DNA of 64,000 nt from Megalobrama amblycephala (GCF_018812025.1 NC_063063.1:2949672-3013671); one strand, 5' to 3'; numbered from the stretch's first letter, positions 48,479 through 58,257 are shown. The notes: generated by a model from the letters alone, not told the origin. Translations and numbers: made by a program.

Positions 48479-48860
48479 TTAAAATGATGGTCCAGATTAC
48501 TATTAGTTCTTGAAGATTGTCCTTTTTTACTCTCAACGTGGTCATAAAATGCATCACTAATTACTCAATTACCTTGTCATTCTTCAAGAACTACTAGTGA
48601 TCTTGACCATTTTAAAGTGAAAAAGATGTCTTTCACTTTAAAATAATGGTCCTGATCACTAGTAGTTCCTGCATAGTGTCTAGCTAACACTTGAATAATT
48701 AATGATGCATTTTATAACTATATTAAGAGTAAAAATGATGACTGATTACGTCTCAGAAACATGATAATGTTCTTTACTATTTGTCCGTTAGTTAATAGTT
48801 ATTAATGATGGTAATCTCAATAGGTAATTATTGATAAGCTAATAAGGAACTATCTTCTAA

Positions 48861-49391
48861 ATTTGAATATACCTGTAGATATAAACGGTGCAGGACAAAC
48901 TGAGCGTTGGGAGTTAACTGTAGTATGAGCAATAACAACATCTCTAACTATTGAACATGTTACTCTGAGTGTGTGTGGTGATGGTGGTGATGATGATGAT
49001 GATGATGAGACTCGGGAAGTGTCCGACCCTTACTGTGTCATTGAATTTTATTACTGCTATGATTCCCTGCTCTCAATATTAACAGGAGGCATTTATTAAG
49101 CTGAGGTCCGCAGAGATTCATCACCCTCTCTGTCTCTCTCTCCTCTCCTGAATGCCATTTTCCTTATTATATCTCTTTTCTAGGGTGACTGCAAATTCAC
49201 CCCAGCAATTTTTATTGATTAAAACTTCCTTGAAATGACCTGCCCTCTCTTGCTATATTGGAAAATATTCAAGTGTGAACTATATCGGTACCCTAAACTA
49301 GATATAGAGTAATTTAAGTCCTGCATCTAAAATTATGGTAATTTCCTGTAAATTTACAATACAATTGCTGTCAGTTGTTCTCTTTTCGCAG
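48861..49391. other. Repeat-free end of the large rab26 intron
   Basis: Apart from a (GAT)n tract at 48978-49008 this stretch is unique. It contains CT-rich sequence near 49125-49150 and ends with the rab26 acceptor. Its lack of insertions next to the exons contrasts with the rest of the intron. Confidence 0.45.
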
Positions 49392-49457
49392 GCCTGGCTC
49401 ACAGAGATTCATGAGTTCGCTCAGCAGAATGTAGTGATCATGCTTCTGGGTAACAAG
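49392..49457 (+). CDS. rab26: Rab26 GTPase, internal exon (first half of the NKxD motif)
   Basis: This 66-base exon sits between an acceptor ending TTTTCGCAG and a GTGAGT donor. It encodes 22 whole codons, AWLTEIHEFAQQ followed by NVVIMLLGNK. AWLTEIHE is shared by Rab26 and Rab37. The closing GNK is the first part of the guanine-specificity motif NKxD, whose aspartate is supplied by the next exon, so the intron cuts the nucleotide-binding site. Both splice junctions are phase 0, consistent with the neighbouring exons. The upstream flank (48860-49391) is free of recognisable transposons, unlike most of the large intron before it. Confidence 0.95.
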
Positions 49458-49645
49458 GTGAGTAAAGCATGCTGCAATATTAAAGATACTTCACTTATTC
49501 GACATCTGAAACCTTATGACCTTTGGACTCGCCGTGCACTTATGGCATCAATTCATAAATAATTTATATAGAAAACATTGATTAAAGCTAATACATAATG
49601 CATTGTTTATTGATTGATCCATTGATCGATTAATTGATTTTTCAG

Positions 49646-49702
49646 GCTGATGCCACACATGAGAGGGTTGTGAAGAGAGAGGAGGGTGAGAAACTGGCCA
49701 AG
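49646..49702 (+). CDS. rab26: Rab26 GTPase, internal exon (second half of NKxD)
   Basis: This 57-base exon follows an acceptor ending GATTTTTCAG and precedes a GTGTGT donor. Its 19 codons read ADATHERVVKREEGEKLAK. The initial AD completes the NKAD guanine-binding motif begun in the previous exon. HERVVKREEGEKLAK closely matches mammalian Rab26 and differs from Rab37, which has SERVIRSEDGE at this place; this is the best short evidence for the Rab26 assignment. The introns on either side are short (188 and 225 bases) and carry no obvious mobile element. The GTGTGT donor is weaker than consensus, but the reading frame leaves no doubt about the junction. Confidence 0.95.
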
Positions 49703-49927
49703 GTGTGTTATATCAACACATAAACACTCACACGGTCATTCTTGGGTCATGCAGACAAAAAAAAAACAAAACAAATAGCAACCTTTAAATAAAATAGGGG
49801 CATTTTAAGGGAATACTGAAGCACTGATCCCACTGTTTGTAAATGTAATATGCATTATGTTTAGGGTTCATTTGTGTCTGCATATTGTAAGGAAGGAATA
49901 AGACAAGTGTTCTCTTTCTCTCAAAAG

Positions 49928-50004
49928 GAGTATGGCGTTCCCTTCATGGAGACCAGTGCTAAATCAGGTCTGAATGTCGAGTTGGCCTTCACTGCTGTGG
50001 CCAA
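49928..50004 (+). CDS. rab26: Rab26 GTPase, internal exon (SAK motif)
   Basis: This 77-base exon follows an acceptor with a strong pyrimidine tract (TTCTCTTTCTCTCAAAAG) and ends at a GTAAGT donor after the first two bases of a lysine codon. It encodes EYGVPFMETSAK, then SGLNVELAFTAVA and the split lysine. ETSAK is the G5 motif that contacts the guanine base; FMETSAK and the following NV-LAFTA match Rab26 family sequences. The phase-2 junction is completed by the first base of the terminal exon. The following intron (50005-54676) is heavily loaded with transposons. Confidence 0.95.
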
Positions 50005-50311
50005 GTAAGTCACTCGTTTTCAGGCACAGATTCCATCTGGGAAAATAGAGCTGAGAGTATCACACTCTTATTGGCAGCTGAAAACATGGTCAAATTAGCC
50101 ACAATAACTTATAAACGTACACACACACACGGCAGGCGATGCCATTCCAAATTCAGGATGTTCTGTGTGGGCCTGATGCACTGATCTATCTTTACCATGG
50201 AACACAACAGTTTTCAAACACATATCTTTTACAAGATTTTATGGAAAAATGTGTCCTGTTGGTGAAAACACAGATTTTTGCATGTGCAAAAAACAGCATC
50301 TTATACATTAA
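50005..50311. other. rab26: Start of the last rab26 intron
   Basis: Unique intron sequence between the GTAAGT donor and the first TTAA element. The long ORF at 50139-50483 begins here but runs into the transposon; it is not a gene. Confidence 0.5.
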
Positions 50312-50502
50312 AGTCCCTGTAAAGTCAATTCTGAGAATTGTCTCTAAACACGTTTTAAATGTTACAAATGTATTGCTGAAACATATTACAAAGACTGTGA
50401 ATTGTGTAGTGCTAAATTGTAAAGTTAGAGCGTTAAACAGTTTTTCACCAATTCTCTGTTCAGGATTTTTTGGGCGGAGCTAAAACGAGGGTCCGATGAC
50501 GC

Positions 50503-51357
50503 TAGGGCTGTCAAACGATTCATCACGATTAATCGCATACAAAATAAAAGTTTGAGTTTGCCTAATATGTGTGGGTGTACTGTGTGTAATTATTATGTAT
50601 ATATAAATACAAACACATCCATGTATATATTTGAGAAATATTTACAAGTATATGTATTTATTTATATTTTTATATAATTTATATTATATATAAATACATT
50701 TTTTGTACATAAATAACATATTTCTCTTAAATATATACATTAATTTGTGTGTATTTTTATAAACATATTAATTACACACATTACTCACACATACAGTACA
50801 GTCCAAAAGTTTGGAACCACTAAGATTTTTAATGTTTTTAAAAGAAGTTTCGTCTGCTCACCAAGGCTACATTTATTTAATTAAAAATACAGTAAAAAAC
50901 AGTAATATTGTGAAATATTATTACAATTTAATATAACTGTTTTCTATTTGAATATATTTCACAAAGTAATTTATTCCTGTGATCAAAGCTGAATTTAATC
51001 ATAAATGTTTCTTGAGCAGCAAATCAGCATATTAGAATGATTTCTGAAGGATCATGTGACACTGAAGACTGGAGTAACGATGCTGAAAATTCAGCTTTGC
51101 ATCACAGGAATAAATTACTTTGTCAAATATATTTAAATAGTACACAGTTATTTTAAATTGTAATAATATTTCACAATATTACTGTTTTTTACTGTATTTT
51201 TAATTAAATAAATGTAGCCTTGGTGAGCAGACGAAACTTCTTTTAAAAACATTAAAAATCTTAGTGGTTCCAAACTTTTGGACTGTACTATATATTATAC
51301 AAACTCAAACTTTTATTTTGTATGTGATTAATCACGATTAATCGTTTGACAGCCCTA
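50503..51357. mobile_element. hAT-type MITE inside the TTAA element
   Basis: It begins TAGGGCTGTCAAACGATT and ends AATCGTTTGACAGCCCTA, with long arms containing ACAAAATAAAAGTTTGAGTTTG and its inverse. The flanks GATGACGC (50495-50502) and GATGCCAC (51358-51365) agree at six of eight positions, consistent with an aged 8-base hAT duplication. The palindromic CCAAACTTTTG repeat at 50793-51290 is inserted in its loop. Confidence 0.8.
50793..51290. mobile_element. Palindromic CCAAACTTTTG repeat, innermost insertion
   Basis: The ends are ACAGTACAGTCCAAAAGTTTGG and its inverted partner CCAAACTTTTGGACTGTACT. The two arms meet near 50997, making a compact hairpin about 500 bases long. It is closely related to 34885-35821 with the central part deleted. 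It is inserted inside the hAT-type MITE at 50503-51357. Confidence 0.75.
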
Positions 51358-52205
51358 GATGCCACACTGGAGCCCCCGAACATGGCCCCGCCTCTAACAC
51401 TATATAACTGTCGATGCATGCGTGGTGTCGCCCCTAACGCTACAGCGGTTCACTCGCTCAATCTTGAGTGTCATTACATTTATACAGCCCTTTGCACATG
51501 TAGCTAGTAATGCCTTCGTTACGCGTTACATGGTTTTTATAATATACATACAGCTCGGTCTCCTTATTTAAATTTCCTAAAATGATGAAATGAAGAAGGG
51601 GTGGATTAATTTTGTATCTAAAGTGGTCATTCTACAACGGATAGTTTTACAGAATTTAATCAGACAGCTGGGATTCACTGATAATCTGCTGTTTTTGGTG
51701 AATGGGGCTGAACAGACTATCTCCCGCCTCGGCCTTCCTCCTCCCATCCCACCGACAACCGATGATATGGGGCCGGACAGTCTCTCCCGTCCCGGCCTTC
51801 ATCCTCCCGTCTCGCGGTCATTTGTCGACACGACAACAGTCGTCAGTACGTTCCCACCAATGAGTGTATGTTGCCGTGTGTGCACAGTAACTCTACTAAA
51901 ATTTGCAACCCTCTAACGTGATTCTTTTAGATGCATCAGTATGTTTGACTCATTAGACATTTGTCAGTTGCTATGGCAGCTCTTGCGAGTGGGTGTGGTT
52001 TCAGCGCCGACATCCGACACTCCCCCAGTTTTTGAGAGAAGAGAAAACTGCTAATTTTTTCGAGATTTTGATAACTCCATTTACTTTTTAATTATTCAAA
52101 TTTGGCTGGGTGGTTAATAACACATTTTTCTGCGGTGTGACAAACTCAGAACACATACTTTAAAATGACTTTACGGGGACTTTAACCACACGTAATCCAA
52201 TTTAA

Positions 52206-52349
52206 AGGGTTAGTTCACCCAAAAATGTAATTTATTGTCACTCTCATGTCATTCCACACCCGTAAGACCTTCGTTCATCTTCAGAACACAAATTAAGATA
52301 AGGGTGAGTAATTCATGACAGAATTTTCATTTTTGGGTGAACTAACCCT
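52206..52349. mobile_element. AGGGTTAGTTCACCC MITE, 144 bases
   Basis: It starts AGGGTTAGTTCACCCAAAAATG and ends with the inverse CATTTTTGGGTGAACTAACCCT. TTAA is present at 52202-52205 and 52350-52353. It is a near-complete palindrome of about 70-base arms. Confidence 0.85.
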
Positions 52350-53110
52350 TTAACCAGTTTATATGAGTTTATACCAGCTAAAAAAGTATTTACATTTACA
52401 ATGCCAATGCAAAAGTTTGGAATAATTAGGATTTTAATAAATAAATAACTAAGAATAAATAATATGCCATTAGGGTTAGGGGGATTTATTTTGAACAAGA
52501 TTTAATGAGAAAGTGTGTTGGTATTTCAGCACAAAAAGATGCATCTTAATTCATCTCAATAAAATCAGGGCCAAAATTGTGCAGTGTGCACTGGGCTTTA
52601 TTCATTAACCAACATCTAAACATGCTAGTATAGCTTTACAAAATGCATATATAAATTCTGTTTAAGTGCAAACACACCTTTTATTGTAAATGATTAAAAA
52701 ATGTCATGTTTTTGAGTGTGTTATTCCCAAAATGAGATTAATGTTGCAGGTTTGGCAGAAGTAACTGATATATGATGGAGAAAAGCATTATCTATACATG
52801 CTGCTTTTGCCATTTAAACAGCTGATTTAGGTGTCGGATCACAGATGCTAGACATTCCCATTAATAGGTTAGTTCACCCAAAAATGAAAATTCTGTCATT
52901 AATTACTCAACCTCTTGTCGTTCCACACCCTTAAGACTTTCGTTAATCTTCAGAACACAAATTAAGATATTTTTGATTAAATCCGATGGCTTTCAAATGC
53001 CCAGAAAGCTACTAAAGACGTATTTAAAACAGTTCATGTGACTACAGTGGTTCAACCTTAATGTTATGAAGTGACGAGAATTCTTTTTGTCTGCCAAGAA
53101 AAACAATATC

Positions 53111-53370
53111 TAGTGATGGGCGATTTCAAAACACTGCTTCATGAAGCTTCGAAGCTTTACGAATCTTTTGTTTCGAATCAGTGGTTCGGAGTCTGTATCA
53201 AACTGCCAAAGTCACGTGAACCATTGAAATTTCGAAATGTTTCAAAACACTTATGATGTAACGAAGCCTCGTTTACTGAAATCATGTGACTTTCGTCCTC
53301 TGAACCACTGATTCAAAACAAAGGATTCGTAAAGCTTCATGAAGCAGTGTTTTGAAATCGCCCATCACTA
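53111..53370. mobile_element. TAGTGATGGGCGATTTC palindromic MITE
   Basis: The first 55 bases, from TAGTGATGGGCGATTTCAAA to AAGCTTTACGAATCCTTTG-like sequence, are mirrored at the other end CTTCATGAAGCAGTGTTTTG and CGCCCATCACTA. A second inner inverted pair surrounds CATTGAAATTTCGAAATG. No clear target duplication was found. Confidence 0.75.
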
Positions 53371-53406
53371 TATTGTTGTGTGACGGTATTTGGCCTTAAA
53401 AGGTTG

Positions 53407-53419
53407 TGTTCGGGCGCCA
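53407..53419 (-). promoter_or_regulatory. Lysine-tRNA-type primer-binding site
   Basis: Thirteen bases on the minus strand, TGGCGCCCGAACA, match the start of the primer-binding site complementary to vertebrate lysine tRNA and lie one base beyond the LTR end, the expected place. It marks where reverse transcription would have been primed in the intact element. Confidence 0.5.
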
Positions 53420-53420
53420 G

Positions 53421-54139
53421 TGGTAAAAACCACTACAATTATTAAATTAATTTCATCATCAGAGACACTACATACAGGAATGACATTATCAACCCTATTA
53501 TATGAATCAAATAGAACAAGGAACCACAAGGAAGTTGATTTAAATGTTTTCTATTCAAGTTCAACTCCAATCATATTACATTACAAGTCAGTACATCATA
53601 TTCAACTCAAAGGAAAAAAGAAAAATAGAGTGAAAAAATAAACAAATAAATCACAACTATTCATTTCAAGCCCAGAAACATTTGCCTTTTAGTTACCCCA
53701 CAACAATAAATGAGTGACAGATAAATCAAATATTTAAATAATTCAGATAATTAAATGCAATGCAATAAATCTTATGCAGGAACAAGAATGAATCAAAATG
53801 CATTAAGGCAGCCGCATAAGAGAAAAACAGGCATAAGAAAAAAAGAAAAAAATCATCTGGATCCAAAGTTCAACAAAAAAAAAGAAAAGAAAAACAACAT
53901 TAATTAGCTTACCCTGTCACTCATTGAAGTACTGGGCCTGAAACGCCTTTCATTACATCACACATAATATTTACAAAATAAACACCAAAAGAAAAACCTC
54001 CCTACACAAAAACCCTCCTCAAAACATACTAACGTTACATATAATGCCCTGAATTAGCGTCTAAACCACAACATAAACGGATTGGAAAAAGCAAAACGGA
54101 ATAGGAAAAGCACAAATCATTGACGACTGTCCTGTCACA
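53421..54139 (-). mobile_element. Probable LTR retrotransposon long terminal repeat
   Basis: On the minus strand the segment begins TGTGACAGGACAGTCG and ends TGTAGTGGTTTTTACCA, so it has the TG...CA termini of an LTR (719 bases). One base after its end comes TGGCGCCCGAACA (53407-53419), a primer-binding site type complementary to the 3' end of lysine tRNA. The right boundary coincides with the point where the host MITE arm resumes (GTTGAATAAAG). No gag or pol sequence is present, so only one LTR, the primer site and a few leader bases remain. Class assignment to Gypsy-like or other LTR families is not possible. Confidence 0.5.
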
Positions 54140-54429
54140 GTTGAATAAAGATTTATTTATTTATTTTTTATTACTGTTGTTTTTTGGCACACAAAAACAT
54201 TAGGGTTTAACCACTGTAGTCACATGAACTGTTTTAAATATGTCTTTAGTAGCTTTCTGGGCATCTGAAAGTGTTAATTATCTTGCTGGCAATGGAGGCC
54301 TCACTGAGCCATCGCATTTCATCAAAAATATCTTTGTGTTCTGAAGACGAACGAAGGTCTTACGGGTGTAGAAAGACATGAGGGCGAGTAATAAATGACA
54401 GAATTTTCATTTTTGGGTGAACTAACCCT

Positions 54430-54676
54430 TTAAAGTGCATCAGATCACAGTAATGCGCTGCATCCTCAAAGAGGGATATCGCACAGTGCAATTTGTGTTC
54501 AGTGCTAATTTGTGAGAGTGTTTGCGTCGTTACCAGATTTGTCTAATTCCTTCATTGAATCTTGTGCTTAAACAGCACAGACAGCATGTGCAAATAAACA
54601 GCAGGCACAAGTCATTTTTAGTGAATTCCCCCCTGAGTTTAAAAAGGAAACTGACGTCTCCCTCCCCATCTCTCAG
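54430..54676. other. rab26: End of the last rab26 intron
   Basis: Unique sequence leading to the CTCCCCATCTCTCAG acceptor of the terminal exon. No element seen. Confidence 0.5.
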
Positions 54677-54779
54677 GGAACTGAAGCACAGGGAGATGAA
54701 GGAGCCTAACGAGCCAAAGTTTCAGCTGCAGGAGTATGTTAACAAGGAGATGAAGGGAGTCGGCTGCTGTCGCTCCTAA
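54677..54779 (+). CDS. rab26: Rab26 GTPase, terminal coding exon with prenylation cysteines
   Basis: This is the last coding exon, preceded by an acceptor with a long CT tract ending CTCTCAG. The first base completes the split lysine; 33 codons and a TAA stop follow. The protein segment begins ELKHREMKEPNEPKFQL and ends KGVGCCRS. It is the hypervariable membrane-targeting tail. The adjacent cysteines two residues before the end are expected to be geranylgeranylated by Rab geranylgeranyl transferase, as in mammalian Rab26, which also ends with CC plus two residues. The KEPNEPKFQL-EYV stretch parallels the mammalian KAPSEPRFRLHDYV. The tail is acidic and basic mixed, as usual for Rab26. The stop at 54777-54779 fixes the 3' end of the coding sequence. 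Confidence 0.95.
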
Positions 54780-56760
54780 ACTCTGTCTGTCTGTCTGTTT
54801 GTGTGTGTGTTTTTCCACTTTCATCCTCTTCTCTCGCATAAATTAGATGACTGTCAGATATTCCGTGTCTCCGGAGACTTTCATTTTCAAACGCTGTATT
54901 CTTTCTTTTGACCTTCATGCAATTCACAGCTCGCAAACAATGGCGAACGGCACAAAGCGAACAGAGAAGCAGTCGTCAGAATGCAATAGGCATATGCGTA
55001 AATATTTACTCTCCCAATAAATGCAGATGTTTCATCACACTCTCGAATTGTTCTCCTGACCCACCTCTCCAAGCAGCTGTGAATGTATGTTCAACACTCA
55101 TGATCAGTTGTGTCAGATCTCGCATCATGTACAAATCGTTCATTCCTAAGCTAATGATGAGCTTTTCTGTGGCAGCTTCACTTGAACCCAGTCATACACT
55201 AACTTATATTGTGCCGCTATAAGATAAACAGAGAATTAATTGTGTGCGAAGACTTATCTTTTTATAAAATGGAGCTTTCTGTGCTTTCAGTCTCATTCTT
55301 GCAAAATGAGACCTGATGCACACTTTGAAATATGTATGGAAATGCTTTAAAATTACATTAGAGAAATTATGTTTTTTTTCTTTGTAAATGTTCTTTTATG
55401 AAACGAAACAGACTTAATTTTCTTGTTTTGTTTCTCGCCCAGAACACGGCTTTTTATGTTTATGGCTGATTATTTTTTATCTTTGAGTAACTTTTTTTAA
55501 TCTTTCATAGTTTTAAGGTTAAATTTGCCTCTTTTTTGTGTATGAACCATCATTTTATGGCTCATGAACAGATCATGTGACATGATAAAATGTTTTAACA
55601 TGAATGGTAAAAAAAAAGTAGTCATCCATATACATATTGACGCTCCATAATCATATTCCCGGTTGCACTTTATTATACACTATGTGTGTATACTAACCTA
55701 AGAAAATAGGCTACTGCACTGTAAAAAATATTTTTATAATAATTTTTATATTATTTATCACAACATTTTTTCTTTTGTCCAATCAACTTAAATAATTAAT
55801 GTGGTTCAGATGACATAATATTTTGAGTTTCTGTTGATTAAACCAATCGCCTTCATTGTATTAACTCAAATTTTTCATTTAAAAACTCAATTTTAAGCAA
55901 CCAGGTAACTTATGTTTTTTTTTGTTGTTGTTTTTTTAAGTTAAACCAACAATTAGTTTTTTTCAGAGTTAAGGTTAGGGTTATTACCCAGTTATTGTAA
56001 CTACTATAATAAGTAGCCTTCATAGTATGTATAAGCAGAAGAGTAAAATAAAGTGCCACCATATTCTCTCATCAATGTTATGTGTCAATGTCTTTTCATA
56101 AAATATGAATGTATGTAATATACATGTGAAAAATATCAGTTGGCGCTTAGTTTGCATAATAACATGATTGATGTTTTGTTGAATGCTTTTACATTTTTTG
56201 TCCTGTACGCTAAATATATAGAAAGCTTTAACTAGACATTAGTTGCTTTAAGTGATGGTCAGAATGTGCCAAATTGATGTTATGTCAAGATACTATGCGT
56301 ACTGTAGATCGTTTAATATATCGTGCTGTAAAAATATTTTCATTTGAAGAGTTTTCACCTGGAGAGTACTATGCCTTTTGCACTTTTGTTCTCGTTGTTT
56401 TTCTGTTGTTGTTGTTCTTATTTTTTTATATCACCTGGAACTAATGAAATACCAGTATTTAGCCTGAAATTAATATTTTATTGTCAGAAAATTTGTACTG
56501 ATGTGCCATTTTTAGCTGCTCAGAGAATTTTGACCACAAATCAACTAATGTATATAAGGTAAACTCAGTTTATTTTCCCCTCTATGAAGAAATGACACGA
56601 ACAGGTAATATCACAGAAATGACAAGCAATGATATACAGAACTTTTTTCTATCTCAAAGTGTTGACGACCTCCACGCTGTTGTTGTTTTTTTTCAAGGTT
56701 TTTATGTAACGTGTATTGTATTCCCAACAATAAATCGGACAGTGAAGTGAATTCTGCATT
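54780..56760 (+). other. rab26: rab26 3' untranslated region with alternative polyadenylation signals
   Basis: After the stop codon there is about 2 kb without splice signals or a convincing ORF. It starts with a short (TGTC)n/(TG)n tract at 54782-54810. AATAAA hexamers occur at 55016-55021, 56047-56052 and 56729-56734. The second is followed by a GU-rich stretch (TGTTATGTGTCAATGTC) and the third by GCATTGTAGTCT, so either could be a main cleavage signal. The UTR contains an insertion of a short MITE at about 55735-55970. The extent is inferred from signals only. Confidence 0.6.
55735..55970. mobile_element. Short MITE inside the rab26 3'UTR
   Basis: It starts CACTGTAAAAAATATTTTT and contains ATCACAACATTTTTTCTTTTG, TTAATGTGGTTCAGAT and TTGATTAAACCAATCGCC. 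The same string of motifs occurs in the same order at 37273-37500 in the large intron, so this is a dispersed repeat of about 230 bases. It lies between the rab26 stop codon and the two distal poly(A) signals, so it would be part of the mature transcript if those sites are used. Confidence 0.6.
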
Positions 56761-57159
56761 GTAGTCTCAGTAATATTATCACACAGCGCCCCCTCCTGGA
56801 CACGACATCATATTGCTTCTCCTTCCTTACAAAAATAAACATGCAAATCAAAGTTCCTCCAGCATGCCATAACTACTTCAGTTATTATTGCCTCTGTTTT
56901 CTAAATGATGCTTTTAATGTTTACAAATTTCACAGAGAGAAGTGTGATATCAAATATAGCCTACATTAATTTATTTATGCAAAGCCAATTACAAAGAAGA
57001 GAACAATACAATCAGAAGTAATTAAAACAAACAATAAATCTTATTTCAGGTCATTTGTATCTCTGATATTTCATAAAAATCACTTTCAGCAGGTTAAATA
57101 TGATAAACAAGGAGAGCATGGCTTCTTGAACAGCATTGGCAGGACCCTTTCTTAAAGTC
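56761..57159. other. Intergenic, no gene seen
   Basis: Sequence downstream of the likely rab26 cleavage site, AT-rich, with no recognised repeat or ORF of interest. Confidence 0.4.
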
Positions 57160-58257
57160 ACACTGTTAAATGTCGCTGTAGTTTTAGCAGCACATTACAG
57201 TAAAAACCTACAGTACAATACTGCATTTTTATATTACTGTATTATTAATTACAGCAGAAGCAAACTAAAAGTAGAAAATGCAGTAATGCAAAAATACAAA
57301 ACAGTACTGTTTTGTAGAATTACAGTACTGTTCTTGTGTACTGTAAATTGAATTACAGTACAATTACTGTAAATCAGAATACAGTAACTTGCTGGCAACA
57401 GTGCTGCCAGTACTTTACTGTAAAAATACAAGAAAATCGTTAACAGTGCACTGTTAAATGTCGCTGTAGATTTAGCAGCACATTACTGTAAAAACCTACA
57501 GTACAATACTGCATTTTTAGATTACAGTACAATACTGTATTATTAATTACAGCAGAAGCAAACTAAAAGTAGAAAATGCAGTAATGCAAAAATACAGTAC
57601 AGTACTGTTTTGTAGAATTACAGTACTGTTCTTCTATACTGTAAATTGAATTACAGTACAATTACTGTAAATCAAAATACAGTAACTTGCTGGCAACCGT
57701 GCTGCCAGTACTTTACTGTAAAAATACAAGAAAAACGTTAACAGTGCACTGTTACTTTTCTACTAAAAGTAGAAAATGCAGTAATGCAAAAATACAGTAC
57801 AGTACTGTTTTGTAGAATTACAGTACTGTTCTTGTGTACTGTAAATTGAATTACAGTACAATTACTGTAAATCGGAATACAGTAACTTGCTGGCAACCGT
57901 GCTGCCAGTACTTTACTGTAAAAATACAAGAAAATTGTTAACAGTGCACTGTTACTTTTCTACTAATAGTAGAAAATGCAGTAATGCAAAAATTACTGTA
58001 AAAACCTACAGTACAAAACTGCATTTTTAGATTACAGTACAATACTGTATTATTAATTACAGCAGAAGCAAACTAAAAATAGAAAATGCAGTAATGCAAA
58101 ACTACAGTACAGTACAGTTTTGTAGAATTACAGTACTGTTCTTGTGTACTGTAAATTGAATTACAGTACAATTACTGTAAATCAAAATATAGTAACTTGC
58201 TGGCAACCGTGCTGCCAGTACTTTACTGTAAAAATACAAGAAAATCGTTAACAGTGC
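57160..58257. repeat. ACAGTA-rich tandem repeat, four units
   Basis: A unit of about 290 bases starts CACTGTTAAATGTCGCTGTAG and includes AATACTGCATTTTTA, TTAATTACAGCAGAAGC, TGGCAACCGTGCTGCCAG and AGAAAATCGTTAACAGTG. Complete units begin near 57162 and 57449; a third (near 57747) and a fourth (near 57950) lack their first part. TACTGTAAA and its inverse are scattered through each unit, giving many local hairpins. The minus-strand ORFs (YFCITAFSTFS) are the same repeat read twice. Confidence 0.85.

Larger units (their letters stand above)
45812..48860. repeat. Large inverted repeat hosting the TTAA element
   Basis: The left arm (about 45960-46228) and right arm (about 48600-48857) are inverted copies: for example AAGATAGTTCCTTATTAGCT versus AGCTAATAAGGAACTATCTT, and GCAGGAACTACTAGTGATCAGG versus CCTGATCACTAGTAGTTCCTGC. 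The left part starts with GGTAACACTTTAGAATAATGG. The TTAA transposon sits in what would be the loop, so a palindromic MITE was present first and was split later. Confidence 0.7.
50312..52181. mobile_element. TTAA-flanked transposon, outer member of a triple nest
   Basis: It starts AGTCCCTGTAAAGTCA and ends TGACTTTACGGGGACT, with TTAA outside both ends (50308-50311 and 52182-52185). Its own sequence covers 50312-50494 and 51366-52181; the gap is filled by the hAT-type MITE. It carries two imperfect tandem blocks with CTCCCGTCCCGGCCTTCATC and CTCCCGCCTCGGCCTTCCTC. The ORF at 51590-51916 is not recognised as a protein domain. Confidence 0.82.
52865..54429. mobile_element. AGGGTTAGTTCACCC transposon, long copy with two insertions
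   Basis: The left arm begins TAGGTTAGTTCACCCAAAAATG (first bases worn) and the right arm ends CATTTTTGGGTGAACTAACCCT next to TTAA at 54430-54433. Arms pair through GAACAGTTCATGTGACTACAGTGG-like sequence (53030-53050) and its inverse at 54212-54240. The loop carries a palindromic MITE (53111-53370) and a solo-LTR-like segment (53421-54139). Confidence 0.75.

Noticed and set aside
50139..50483. 114-codon ORF in the last rab26 intron
   Set aside because: It crosses from unique intron into the TTAA transposon at 50312, so it cannot be a conserved gene.
51590..51916. 108-codon ORF
   Set aside because: It lies inside the TTAA element and shows no transposase motif.
8846..54779. Rab37 as the identity of the GTPase
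   Set aside because: DVTNKASFD, HERVVKREEGEKLAK and the KEPNEPKFQL tail fit Rab26 better than Rab37.
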